Shown piece by piece: positions 52,568 to 64,000 of a stretch of 64,000 nt of DNA. The notes below the pieces were generated by a model. That model searched no databases and was not told where the DNA came from. It saw nothing but the letters and a program-made list of their open reading frames with translations. Source of the stretch: Craspedostauros australis (taxonomy: Eukaryota; Bacillariophyta; Bacillariophyceae; Mastogloiales; Achnanthaceae); the NCBI GenBank assembly GCA_026770025.1, contig JAMXDE010000079.1, positions 62,001 to 126,000 of the forward strand, in the 5' to 3' direction. Each line of letters starts with the position of its first letter. The first letter of the stretch is position 1. A program made the translations under genes and the position numbers.

Positions 52568-54173
52568 TCACACTCCCTCATTCAGCTTGATCCAATTCTG
52601 AGTATGCTTGCCAATGTCATCGGCGATCTCCTTGGCGGCGTTTGGATTGCCAGCTCGGCTCGCGGCCTTGCTCAATTCAGCGAGCTTGGATTCATCGAGC
52701 AACCATCCCGAGACGGTTTCAACCAATGACTTCCGGATTCTTGTCGAAGGCACCATAGCCACTTTCCAAAACGACGTCGACGTTGCCAGGCTTCCTGTCC
52801 AGGGAGGAAGCTGTGGTTGCGATTGGAGTTGTTGGTGTTGTTGTTGATGATGGCGATGGTTCGTATCATCAGATGACGAGAATAAGATGGAGCACGTGTG
52901 TGCGTGTGCGTGTGTGTGCGTTGTGTGTTTCGAAGACGAGCAGGCAAGCAAAACGGGTGTGAGAGACAGACAATGGATACTTCTGCCTTCGTTCGTTTGT
53001 TCTTTCCATTCATGCCACTCATTCATTCACCAATCAATTCACCAATCAATTCGCGGATTCATTCCAATAGTGGCGTACCTTGTCAACATGACGGGCAATC
53101 CAACAGAGGCGGCTTCAGCGATGGTACCTGGTCCCGCCTTCGTGACCAGCACATCCGATGCTGCCATATATTCCGCCATGTTGGTCACGAATCCCAAGCC
53201 AACCACGTTGACATTGCCAGGAGTGGCGACGGCGGCGACCAACGGACTTGTCTTGTTTGTTCTGCGGCGGTTTCTCCTTCGTCGTCGTCGTCGTCCGGCG
53301 GACTGCTCCCCGCCGTCCTCGTTTGCTTCCCTGATGATGGCGCCCCAATCACGAGCCTCCAGATCAGTCTTCAGCTTTTCATTTCGGCCGCACACGACGC
53401 AGATTGTGGCATCGACACCGCGGTTGACCAGGTCGATGTACATTTGGTCGACAATCTCCGACAATCCTCCAACCCCTTCTCCGCCGCCCATGATGAGGAC
53501 CATCTTCTTGGATGGGTCATAGACGTCATCGCCAAGCACCTGCTGGCGGATCTGATGCTGATACTGTTTGCCGGTTTCGGAGGTGCGGTCGCCGAGCTTG
53601 TCGGCCTGTACGGCAAAGTCATGACGGATGGGTAGTCCTGTGAGGACGATGTTCTCGTCGGGCGTCCTGCCTTGCTTCCTGGCGGTGACGCGGAGACGTT
53701 CGGATGCGACGTAGAGTTTATCAACGTGCTTCGAGAACCACATCCTGTGAGCGGAGCCGAGATCCGTAACGACGGTGAAGACTGGGATGTGCTTGCCTTG
53801 ATGCTTGGAGATGCGGATGGTCTCCTTGAGGGGTGTGAAGTTCATCGCTGGATGAACGGAGATGACGACGTCCGGCTGGAGAGATTGGAGAGATTGGACA
53901 GATTGGAGGCGGCGTCGGATTCTGCCTCCGCACATTTTCTGCGAGTGGCTTGTGATCCTGTTTTGGTTGGGTGGATGGATGGATGATTGGATGGATGTTG
54001 AGGCGGATGTTGGAGAGGTGGCAGAAGATCCTCCACTGCCATGGTTTGGACGACATTCTCTTGTGGCTGTTTTTGATGGTGTGGAATGGCAGAACGCCAT
54101 GATCAGTCCAAATGTCGACCAAATCTTCGAGGGGTTCGCATCCGCTCCCGTGTTTTGGCCCGCACAGGTGCAT
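52568..54173 (-). CDS. MGD: MGDG synthase copy with two single-base insertions in the last exon (unit 3)
   Basis: Exons correspond to 54173-54037, 53957-53079 and 52810-52568. The first two are identical to the other units. The last exon has two additional A residues (about 52722 and 52786), which would change about 20 residues between FLPGQEA and VSGWLLDESK before the frame recovers only partly. The intron also shows small indels. Because such indels increase steadily from here to the window end in all sequence classes, I treat them as likely consensus errors rather than mutations. Confidence 0.75.
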
Positions 54174-54288
54174 CACAACGAATTCGGAGTATGGGAGGAG
54201 TATGGGAGGAGGAGGGGTCCATGGCTCAGGACGCACAGAGCCACCGCGGAGGCCATCTCATTGGGGATATCAGACTGTGAGGAGACAT

Positions 54289-54379
54289 AGTATTATATTC
54301 TATAATATTATATAATAGAATAGTATTATATTCTATAATATTATATAATAGAATAGTATTATATTATATTATATAATAT
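54289..54379. repeat. AT-rich 33-bp tandem repeat (unit 3)
   Basis: This is the same sequence as in units 1 and 2, located between the divergent genes. Confidence 0.88.
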
Positions 54380-54391
54380 CAGATTGACGAC

Positions 54392-57300
54392 ATGAGCAGC
54401 CACAGCCACAGCCACAGCCACAGCCAACCGAAGCGACGATGAACTTGCGCTGCCGCACGATGGCAGCCCCAGCAGGACGATCCATCGCGTCTTGCATCAG
54501 AATGCCAGCTGGGATCAGAAATCGCTTGATGACTCCGAAACGGACAGCAGCGGCAGCGAGGAATCCAGTTCGAGCAGCAGCAGCAGTAGTAGCAGCAACA
54601 GCAGCAGTGAGGAATCGGATGAAGACGATGAAGATGAAGACTTCCGCGACGAACTGTGAGACGAGAAAGACCGTCCGGCCTTGCGCTCGATCAATCGATC
54701 CTTCCGACACGGCCGCACGAGCTCCATCGACCGCATGATCACGAGAGAAGCGCCGGAACCGTCGGCATCGACCCATTTCGTTCCCGTGCTCATCGTCATC
54801 GATCCACAAGAACGCCTCGTTCCGTCGGATGAAGACATCAGCGGTGGACGGATTGTGGACGGATTGTGGACGGATTACGACAACTTCAGGCGCAGCATGC
54901 ATCGTCCGATAACGGCATCAAACCGATGCCATCGCCACCACCCTTCGAACCACCCATGCCGCGACGCAATCGCTCCAAACCAAAGTCACAATCGGGGCAC
55001 CCGCGCACGATCGGCGCCCCACGCAAAACGCCCAGCGGCGACAGCAGCTACGCTTCCAAAAAGAACCAGCAGCATCCATCGCGATCGGAGCACGTCCGCG
55101 TCACCAAACCCCTCGACGCTGTCAAGCGATCGGCCTCATTCGCCAAGAAGTTCATTCCGGCCTCGCCCGTGCCCAAGCTCACGCCGTCCGCGCGCCATGC
55201 ACCGCATACGACGGGCACGCACAAAACAGCGACTCTCCATCACCAAGTTCTTCGGGTGGTTGCGGCCCGACAATAAGCGCGTGCCGTTGGCGTTGGCGTT
55301 GCGCGGACACTGTCTCAAGGACGACGACGACGACGATGATGATGATGATGATGATGATGGCGTGACGGAATCCGATGCCGCGGCGGTGCCGAACGAGAAG
55401 ACGAAGAAGAAGAAGAAGAAGGATCGCCGAACATCGCAGCATAGTCGCAAGAGTGTCGACGGGGTTGGAGAACGCAAGCGGCCCAAGAAGTCCAAATCTT
55501 CAATCCACAAGAAGGATACCGATCGACAAGCTGTCGTCGAGTCAACACAAGGTGACCGATGTACCATCGAAGAGCGGCCAAACAACAACAACAACAACAA
55601 CAATGCCGCAGCAATGCAACGGGATCCTCACGTCTCCGCTCACAAGGAATCGCCGCAGGCAACGATCGGCGTCTCCCAATCGCAAACGATTCGGTCTGCC
55701 CATCAAGTTCTTTTCCTCACATCATCGCAAGGGCAGTTTTGATAAGCAGGACAATGATGACAATGATGACAATAACGACGATCATGATGATCCGGATGAA
55801 GCGTCATTCAACCTGCGAGTCACCGCAGGTGCAGCAGCCGCGCAGCTCCATGTCCATCCACGCACACGAAGTCGCTGGATGACAGCCTCATGAACATGAC
55901 GACGGATCTCAAGGATATACCGCAGTTTGACCCGCAGTTTGACCCGCAGTTTTGACCCGCAGTTTGACCCGCAGTTCGACCCGCACAGCATCATGAGATC
56001 GTCGACGATGTTGGAGTCCACGGGTACCGATGACGATGCACAGCGTCCGCAAACCTCCACGCATTCGAGGAAGGCACCCAAACGAAAGAGCAGCAAACGA
56101 TCCAACACGACGTCGACGACGTCTGCCAACACAAAGACGCCCACGTCGATGGCGACGTCGACGTCGACGGCCGGTGATCAGCTGCCCTTCCTTTCACCGC
56201 CCGGCCAACGCAGCGGAAGTCACCGCAATCTCTTCATCCCCATGATCCACGAGTCATCGCCGTTGAAAGATTCCGGTTTCACTTCGATTCCGGATGATGG
56301 CGACAGCAGCAACGCGGAATCGCGTCACCCGCTGAAACCACCGTCGCAACAGTCGCAGCAGTCGCTTCAGTTGAGCGACGATCATGATGAGAATGACGCG
56401 CCGTTGTCGCCATCCAAGTCCAGTCAGCAGCAGAATGACAACGACGACGATGCGAAATCCAAGGCGAGAAGGATGCCGATGATCACCGTGAGACCATCAC
56501 CTTCCAAAAGGATATGAGACGCAGCACGAAGAGCATCATGACGGGAGACGGCGATTCGGCCGCTGCGCAGAACAGAAAAATAACGTCGTCCAAGGTCCGA
56601 AATGGTTCGATCATCACGGCGACCACGACGGCAACGTCCATGTTTGGTTCATCGTCCGCAATTGCAGTTGCAGTCGTCAAGTCGTCTTTGCGACAATGGT
56701 GAGGTGAGAGAAACCAAGACGAAATCCACCAAGAAGAGCAAGGCGAGGCGTTCCAACGCCACGTCCCGGCCATCAGCGGCAGCCATCGCAGTTGGGGAGT
56801 CTTCGGCGGAAACCAAACCAAAGCGCAAGTCCAAGGGCAACTCCAGCTTGTCGAAACGGCGCTCCAGCAACAGCAGCGGCAGCGGCAATGGCAATGGCAA
56901 TCTTGGAGCGACATCCGGATCTTCACAACAGCACCATCACGGCCGCATCGTCAAGGGGAGGGAAGCACGCAGATACTACTAGCTTCTCCACCCTCATGTC
57001 GCCGTCCGAATCGGATACCATCTTCAGCCCGCAATCGCGCAGCCAGACACCCAGTAGCACAAGCCACAAGAAGAGCGGATCGTCGCGTCGCCTGCGCGTC
57101 CAAGGTAACTGCTCGTTCCCGACCTGGAAAAGAAAGTCCAACCATGATCGTGATTTGAAGTCGCCATCAACGCGGAACGGACACAAGACATCCAAGAAGG
57201 ACGATGGTGGCAAGTCCATCACGTCATCACGTCATCAACGCACACTGGATCAGAACGAATTGGGATCGTCGCACCAGAAGGAGGGCCGATCGAGACGCAC

Positions 57301-58516
57301 GAAGACAGGATCATCCTCGAAGATGGATCCAAGTGACGCCCGTGAGGCATCCGCACGAGGCGACGATCCACTCGTCGCAAGAATCGTTTCGTCGCATCGC
57401 AGCAGCCAGGATGAGGGAGAGTTGGAACCATCCTCGCGTTCCAAGCACAAGGTTGGCCACACCAATCGTGATGAGCGCAAATCTGATATCAACGCCGATG
57501 CGGTGGAGGCGACTCTGCGATCGGGATCCCGTCATCGGTCATCATGCCGCAAGGAGAGCGCACCCGACCCTGCCGGACGCATGGCCTCGCAGGATGCCAC
57601 CTCGTCAACGCCCAAACCGCACTGGCAGATTGGCGCGGCAGAAGTCGTCGCGGAAGCAACGGCGAGCTGAAGAAGGTGACGGAAGAGGCATCGGACAATG
57701 CCGCGGATCCATCCAGCTGTTCCAGAAACAGATCATTGCGCAAGAAGGATATGGATGACACCAACCCGTCCACGCGGGTCACGTCACGTTCGAGCGCGGA
57801 AAGGGGTGACCTCAACTGATCCTCGCGCAAGCTGTCCGTGGGTGATCAGCCGCAGCAGGACGCTTCGACAACAGCCGTGACAGCCATGACAGCCACCACG
57901 GCAGAACCGTCAACTCGGTCGAGGCATCGATCATCACCGCAAACGCGAAAGCAAGAATGGAGAATCGTTGAAGAAGACTCGTCAAAGAGCGATGTTATGG
58001 ATATGTCGAAGCCGAAATCCTCCCGCGCGAAGAAATCTTCATCTCTCGAGAGCACGGAAATGAAGAACCAATCCACGCGATCGCGCCATCGATCTGCCCC
58101 GCAAGCAAAGTCCAACAAATGCAATGGCACGGACAAATCTGCGGCGCAGGATCCGCTCCCGCCAAAAGCAAGAAGGGCAACAGCAACGTTGGCGACAAGA
58201 GGCACCGCAGCCGCAGCGCCACGAGACGTCGGCATGCCGATTCCATCCGCGACAGCAATCACAGCAGCAGCGAGATCATGTCCACCTCCACGCGTTCCAA
58301 GCATCGCGTGCTGCACAATCACATCGCGTGCTGCACAAGCAGCGCGATGAGGAGGATACGATGCAATCGTCTTTCCGCAAGCAAAGTCACGCTCCTTGCT
58401 CACCACGAAAACGGATGAGGAAGATGAGGATGGCGGCACCGAAAGCTCGACGGATCCGTCCTACACGGAAGACGACGTCGAGAAGAGGCACCACAAGAAC
58501 AAGGTCACTGCAATGA
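54392..58516 (+). pseudogene. Ser/Arg-rich low-complexity gene, heavily frame-broken (unit 3)
   Basis: This copy follows units 1 and 2 but has more than twenty additional indels, mostly single-base insertions. Two are informative. A missing T near 54845 joins DEDIS to GRIVDGLWTDYDNF. An additional C near 57214 joins GGKS to ITSSRHQRTLDQNELGSS and so removes the 3' frame break seen in units 1 and 2. Five QFDP repeats are present. The indels look technical in origin, so the copy cannot be judged as gene or pseudogene. Confidence 0.55.
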
Positions 58517-58693
58517 GCCCGCCTGTGCACTCAGGTGGTGCAGTCACACATAGCTCATATAATACCATTGCGACATGCTCAGACGGTAAGATTGAACGAC
58601 ATTGAAATGCAACTTGAGCCAGCGTGGGTTGTACTGATATCCATGAAGTAAATTCGTCCACTCTCTGCGCTCCTCTCACACACTCTTACAACT

Positions 58694-59604
58694 TACGGAG
58701 GAGATGCTGATGGCCAACCGTATGGAAGATGCGACTTTTGTACGGCAGGCTGATTGTCTCGCGTCATCAAGCCGACAAGCGAGAAAGGAACTCGTGTTCG
58801 TTGGCTGCTCAATGTCCGAGTTGAGATGATGCCGCTCGATCGCTGCAGCTTGATACCGCCATCCATCATCATCATCATCCACTTCGTGGTCATCGTCGCC
58901 GCCCAAATCGTCTCATCGTCGTTGATATCGCATCCAACAGCCTGCGCCAAGCATCCACAGGAGGTGACAGCTCCGTGGACGACTGCAATGCGAACGAATT
59001 CGAACGTCGACGACAGATCTAGCTCATGACGGGGCGAAGTCTTTGACGAGATCATTTCGTCATCCCATCGTCTATTCATGACTGGGATTGAGCTCGCCAA
59101 CGCAATCGGCGCACATCGAATCCGGGCTGTGGATCAATGTGGCCTGCGCGACCTCGACGCAAATTCAGAACCACAGAAGCCAGCAACTGCAAGCTCAGTC
59201 TGTTGGCAGATTTGATTGGCGACCCCGCTCGAGTATCGCATCTATGCAACGACGTGTCAGCAGCACTGCCATCGCGAAATGAAACCGGGAGTTTGCTGGA
59301 GATTTTCCACAATACCGGTGCAGCATCAATTCTGTCTGGATTACCTCCCATAGCGCCGGTACATTGCTGCAATCGAATGCTGCAACGATTTCGCATTCAA
59401 CCAACGCCCAGCAGGCGCAGACGGCAGCAGCTGATGATGCATGTGGCGCACAACGAAGATCAACGGCGACATCATCCAAACCCACAGCCATACTTTGATT
59501 CAATTCACACATCTCTGCGATACGACATGCAGGACATGTCGTCTTCACAAGTTGCCTGGCTGATTTGGCAAATGGCATGCTAATCTACGAATACGACACA
59601 ATAG
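58694..59604 (+). pseudogene. orphan copy of the ATAD5 last exon, noisy (unit 4)
   Basis: The orphan exon is recognisable from TACGGAGGAGATGCTGATGG to the usual stop region near 59604, with many indels that break the frame. Its real state cannot be read from this sequence. Confidence 0.7.
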
Positions 59605-59762
59605 AATGCCAATGATTTACGACCAGTGTCTGCTACTGTTATTTATGACTATGTACAGGCTGCCCAAGAGCTCAGAGGGTTTGGTTCCGTTGGTGTTGCT
59701 GTTGTTGCGGTCCGATGGTGTTGTTTTGGTGCTGCGTCTTGTTGGCCGTTTTGAATCTTCTT

Positions 59763-60663
59763 TCAGCAAGTCAGAATTGTGGTGTTCACACTGCCCTGCA
59801 AGTTCCTCTGCAGCTTGTCGTAACGCCTTGCTTTGCACCGTCGGTCAGCTTGGTCGATGCGCGTCTATGTGATCCGATCCGTTCTCCGAAGCTTGGTCGA
59901 CGCTCTGCTTTGCAGCTCAGTCAGCTTGGTCCGATGCGCTTCTCTGTGATCCGAATCCAGTTCTCCGAAGCTTGGTCGAACGCGCTTCTTCTCTGTGATC
60001 GATCCAATTCTCCGAAGCTTGGTCGATGCGCGCTTTGCAGCTCAGTCAGCTTGTCGATGCGCTTTCTCTTTGATCCGATCCAAGTTCTCCGAAGCTTGGG
60101 CGATGCGCTTCGCTTGTGATTCTGATCCAAAATTCTCCGAAGTCTTGGTCGATGCGCTGCTTTGCAGCCTCGTCAGCCGCTCCACCCTTCATTGATCAGA
60201 TGTCGACCGACGCACAACCCAGTAGCACCTTCAGCACAAACTCCAAAGTATTGCGAGAGCATGGCGGAGCAAAGGGCTGCCACAAGCTCAGCACAGATGG
60301 AAGACCCTACCGGTACCTTGCTGTCGGAATGGCACCCTACAAATCAAAATTGCTAGGCACAGCCACGAGCTCCGCCATAACGACGTCGTGCAAACGTAGA
60401 GCCTGTTACCATCCTTGGCCCTTGGCCTTGCCTTCAGCTCGTCAGTGTGTCCACCCATGGTCAACCCGGCTTCTTGGTGGGGCCTCCAGCTTCGTCAGCT
60501 GTCCCCGAGCAGGATCCACCAGGGCTTTCTTGGTGGGGCCTCCAGCTTTGATGGTGTTCACACCCATGATCACACAGCTTCTTGGTGGAGCTGCCTGTTG
60601 CGCAGGCAACGTAGTACTGCTTTGACGAGCATCAGGGCAAGAATATGGTGGAAGCAACTTCAT
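59763..60663 (-). pseudogene. helical-repeat protein copy, noisy (unit 4)
   Basis: The start codon (60663-60661), the presequence region and the alternating helical repeats are recognisable, but the frame is broken many times. The number of 11/15-residue repeats looks close to that of units 1 and 2, but cannot be counted reliably. Confidence 0.65.
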
Positions 60664-61538
60664 CGTTGGATGGTTTGCTTGTGGTGTGGTGGTGATGATG
60701 GTGATGGTGATGGTGAGTGGTGATGATGATGATGATGAGGAAGATGATGATTATGATGATGATGATGATGATGATTGAAAGTAATTTTTGTGGTGTTGAG
60801 TTGTAATTGTGTCTTCTTGCTTTCTTGGTGCTTGATTTTTGTTGCACCGTGTGTTTGTGTGTGAATATGGAAGGAACAGTTGAGGGAACAAACGTTTTGG
60901 TTGGAGGGGGGGGCAACGATGACAGTCGCGAACCGCCGAACTTTCGCGCCATTTTACTTTGGGCGATTGGCTGTCGGTCACTCGTCCTCACATTTCACGC
61001 CTGGACCTCGCAACACAACACTCAATTCGACTCGATTTGACTCGTTCGATTCGACTTGCTTCAGTCACAGCACACTCCTGATTGGCACTATACCTGTAAT
61101 TCATTACTGAATGCCACAGCGTCTGTTGCGCTGGGCGGACGCCTCGTTCCAATTTCGTCGAAGGGTCCTGGACATGACAACAGGCATGCACCGACCTAAA
61201 CGATGAGAGGACCTTCGTCCCACCAAGAGTCTACATACTTATTTTCCACACCCCGAGTACGCCTGCACAGAATGTAAATCAGCAAGTCCGCAAGCATAAC
61301 ACTCGTTGTGGATTTTGTGGGTGAATGAGGTTGGCTATGATTTATGATTGGCATTGTTTGTTCTCTAGTCCTGACTTTCAGATGTCGTTATTGGATTGAT
61401 CGAGTCCATCGAGTAATCAGCCATTGCGATGCATGCATTGCATTGCATGCCATTCCAATTCCATCCGGGTGCGGGCGCCGATACCACTCGGCATGTTTTG
61501 TCCAACGAGTCCATGGTTTTCTTTGATTCACACTCGAT

Positions 61539-63186
61539 TCACACTCCCTCATTCAGCTTGAAATCCAATTCTGAGTATGCTTGCCAATGTCATCGGCGAT
61601 CCTCCTTGGCGGCGTTTGGCTTGCCAGCTCGGCTCGCGGCACTTGCTCAATTCAGCGAGCTGGATTCACGAGCAACCATCCGAGGAACGGTTTCACCACT
61701 GGACTTCCGGATTCTTGTCGAAGGCACCTAGCCACTTTCCAAACGACGTCCGACGTTGCCGCTTCCTGTCCAGGGAGGAAGCTGTGGTTGCGATTGAGTT
61801 GTTGTGTTGTTGTTGATGATGGCGATGGTTTCGTATCATCAGAATGACGAGAATAAGATGGAGCACGTGATGTGCGTGTGCGTGTGTGGCTTGTGTGTTT
61901 TTTCGAAGACGAGCATGCAAAGCAAAACGGGTGTGAGAGGACGACAATGGATACTTTCTGCTTCGTTCGTTTGTTCTTTCCATTCATCCACTCATTCATT
62001 CACCAATCAATTCACCAATCAATTCGCGGATTCATTCCATAGTGGCGTAACCTTGTCACATGAAGGGCAATCCAACAGGGCGGCTGTCCGCGATGGTACC
62101 TGGGTGGGGTGTCCGTCCTGGCCTTTCGTGGGGACCAGCACATCCGAGCTGCCATATTTCCGCCTGTGGTCACATAATCCCAAGCAACCGACGTTTTGAC
62201 CATTGCCAGGAGTGGCGACGGCGGCGACCAACGGACTTGGGGTGGGGTTTTTTTTTTCTTGTTTGTTCTGCGGGCGGTTTCTCCTTCGTCGTCGTCGTCG
62301 TCCGGCGGACTCTCTCCCCGCCGTCCTCGTTTGCTTCCCTGATGATGGCGCCCCCAATCACGAGCCTCCGTCAGTCCTTCAGCTTTTCATTCGGCCGCAC
62401 ACGACGGCAGATGTGGAATCGACACCGCGGTTGACCGGTCGATGTAACATTTGGTCGAACATCTCCGACAATCCCTCCAACCCTATCCGCCGCCCATGAG
62501 GAGGACCATCTTCCTTTGGATGGGTCAGAGACGTCATCGCAAGTCACCTGCTGGCGATCTGATGCTGATACTTGTTTGCCGGTTTCGGAGGTGCGGTCGG
62601 CCGAGCTTGTCGTCCTGTACGCAAAGTCATGAGGATGGGTAGTCCCTGTGAGGACGATGTTCTCGTCGGGCGTCCTGCCTGCTTCTGGCGTGACGCGGAG
62701 AAGTTTGGCGGATGCTGACGTAGAGTTTATTCACGTACTTCGAGAACCACATCCTGTGTAGCGGAGCCGAGATCCGGTAACGACGGTGAAGACCTGGGAT
62801 TGCGTGCCTGATGCTTGTAGATTCGGATGGTTCTCCCTTGAGTGGGTTGGAAGTTCATCGCTGGATGCACGGAGATGGACGACGTCCGGCTGGAGAGATT
62901 GAGGATTGACAGATTGATGCGTCGTCGGATTCTGCCTCCGCACATTTTCTCGAGTGGCTTGGTATTCCTGTTTTGTTGGGTGATGAATGATGAGTGGATG
63001 GATGTTGAGGCGGATGTTGAGAGGTGGCAGAAGATCGCTCCACTGCCATGGTTTTTGGACACATTCCTTTTGGCTGTTTTTGATGGTGGTGGAATGGAAG
63101 AACGCATGATCGCTTCCAAATGTCGACAAATCTTCGAGGGGTTGCATCCGCTCGTCCCGTGTTTTGTGTGCCCGCATGAGGTGCAT
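61539..63186 (-). pseudogene. MGD: MGDG synthase copy, noisy (unit 4)
   Basis: Segments of all three exons can be followed at the DNA level (for example the sequences for GNVD near 61755, the Arg-rich insertion near 62290 and VISVHP near 62870), but no long frame survives. Indels also hit the introns at the same density, which argues for sequencing error. Confidence 0.65.
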
Positions 63187-63298
63187 CACACCGAATTCGG
63201 AGTATGGGAGGAGTATTGGAGAGGAGGGTCCATGGCTCAGGAACGACACAGAGCCACCGCGGGGCATCTCATTGGGGATATCAGACTGGTGAGGAGAC

Positions 63299-63393
63299 AT
63301 AGTATTTTATTCTATAATCTTATATAATAGAAATAGTATTATATTTCTATAATATGATAATAATAGATAGTATTATATTATATTATATAATAG
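63299..63393. repeat. AT-rich tandem repeat (unit 4)
   Basis: This is the same AT-rich 33-bp repeat with several indels, again between the two divergent genes. Confidence 0.75.
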
Positions 63394-63405
63394 CAGATTG
63401 ACGAC

Positions 63406-64000
63406 ATGAAGCACCACGCCACAGCCACACCACACCAACGAAGCGACGATGACCTTGCTCTGGCCGCCGTGGCAGCCCCACAGGACGATCCATCGCGTCT
63501 TGCATCAAATGCCCGCTGGGATCAGAAATCGCTGATGATCCGGAACGGACAGCAGCGGCAGCGAGGAATCCAGTGCGAGCAGCATCAGCAGTAGTAGCAG
63601 CAACATCAGCAGTGAGGAATCGATGAGACGATGAATATGAAGACTTCCGCGACGAACTGTGAGACGAGAAAGACTCGTCCGGCCTTGCGCTCGATCAATC
63701 TGATCCTTCCGATACGGCCGCACTAGCTCCATCGACCGCATGATCCGAGATAAGCGCTCGGAACCGTCGATCGACCCAGTTCGTTCCGCGTGCTCAGCGT
63801 CATCGATCCACAAGACGCCTCGTCCGTCGATGAAGACATCAGCGTGTGGACGGACTTGTGGCGGATTGTGTACGGATTACGACACTTCATGGCGCAGCAT
63901 GCATCGCTGTCCGATAACGGCATCAAACCGATCCATCGCCACCACCCTTCGAAACCACCCATGCCGCGACGCAACGCTCCAACCAAGTCACAATCCGGGG
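63406..64000 (+). pseudogene. 5' part of the Ser/Arg-rich gene, noisy and cut by the window end (unit 4)
   Basis: The start region, the Ser/Glu/Asp-rich segment near 63560-63660 and the 11-bp repeat region near 63845-63880 can be aligned with units 1-3. The window ends inside the region that encodes the Pro-rich segment. Frames are broken by indels. Confidence 0.6.

Larger units (their letters stand above)
49793..58693. repeat. tandem unit 3 (8901 bp), quality declining
   Basis: Its first 2.2 kb match unit 2 except for a 45-bp deletion in the helical-repeat gene and a 12-bp longer microsatellite. It has the longer GCATT and QFDP alleles, like unit 1. From about 51,997 single-base insertions and deletions appear (about 52722, 52786, 52929, 53013, 54845, 55225, 55510 and more), becoming frequent after 55 kb. 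Confidence 0.9.
31967..64000. repeat. head-to-tail tandem array with a period of about 8.9 kb
   Basis: The same ordered block occurs four times in direct orientation. Matching anchor points (the start of the ATAD5 last exon) fall at 31967, 40891, 49793 and 58694, giving unit lengths of 8924, 8902 and 8901 bp; the fourth unit is cut by the window end. Units 1 and 2 are identical over almost their whole length, differing only at short repeats and in the first 170 bp or so. No transposase, integrase, reverse transcriptase or terminal inverted repeat was seen, so this is a segmental duplication rather than a recognisable mobile element. An assembly artefact or an unrolled circular molecule is also possible. 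Confidence 0.93.
58694..64000. repeat. tandem unit 4, truncated by the window end, noisy
   Basis: The order of elements matches the other units, but small insertions, deletions and substitutions occur roughly every 20-30 bases throughout exons, introns, repeats and intergenic DNA alike. Homopolymer artefacts appear, such as a run of eight G near 60905-60912 and runs of G and T near 62239-62260. This pattern is expected of uncorrected single-molecule reads. Confidence 0.85.

Noticed and set aside
54681..63813. Programmed frameshifting or stop readthrough in units 3 and 4
   Set aside because: The indels are scattered in all sequence classes and increase toward the window end, which fits sequencing error better.
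31967..64000. The array as a transposon or retroelement
   Set aside because: No transposase, reverse transcriptase, terminal repeats or target-site duplication were seen, and the unit edge lies inside an ordinary exon.
1..64000. tRNA, rRNA or other structured RNA genes
   Set aside because: I recognised none while reading both strands; a covariance-model search was not possible here.

Overview
This is nuclear DNA of a photosynthetic eukaryote with a secondary plastid, most likely a diatom or close stramenopile. The evidence is GT-AG introns, typically eukaryotic nuclear genes (KIN17, CCDC25, Tousled-like kinase, NELF-A, PRKRIP1, ATAD5/Elg1), a plastid galactolipid (MGDG) synthase, two proteins whose signal peptides end in an A-F junction of the kind used for import into secondary plastids, and a long secreted/membrane protein with the PT-rich and Ser/Lys-rich composition common in diatom wall-associated proteins. 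The species cannot be read from the sequence.

Positions 1-31,966 are an ordinary compact gene region. In order: a possible 3' exon at the left edge; KIN17 (-); CCDC25 (+, one intron); an EVE-domain THYN1-like protein (+); a Tousled-like kinase (+, two introns); a class II HDAC/acetylpolyamine amidohydrolase-like enzyme (-); NELF-A (+); a small putative organelle protein (+); a large single-pass membrane protein (-, one intron); a PhyH-like dioxygenase with a plastid-type presequence (-); PRKRIP1 (+, one intron); a long disordered protein (-); and ATAD5/Elg1 (+, one intron). Many genes concern chromatin, transcription, splicing or replication. Most 3' flanks carry a short GAGTA/TACTC-type element.

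From the last exon of ATAD5 onward the window becomes a head-to-tail tandem array with a period of about 8.9 kb: unit 1 31,967-40,890, unit 2 40,891-49,792, unit 3 49,793-58,693, and unit 4 58,694 to the window end, truncated. Each unit holds (a) the ATAD5 last exon, joined to the gene only in unit 1; (b) a minus-strand, probably plastid-directed protein with 11/15-residue helical repeats; (c) a minus-strand MGDG synthase with two internal introns but no recognisable first exon; (d) an AT-rich near-palindromic repeat; and (e) a plus-strand Ser/Arg-rich low-complexity gene interrupted by several frame lesions. Units 1 and 2 are essentially identical except for repeat-length differences and a diverged block of about 170 bp at the unit edge.

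Scattered single-base insertions and deletions begin near 52.0 kb, rise through the second half of unit 3 and become dense in unit 4, in coding and non-coding DNA alike. This looks like unpolished long-read consensus at a contig end rather than biological decay. Broken frames in units 3 and 4 should therefore not be read as real pseudogenes without re-sequencing.
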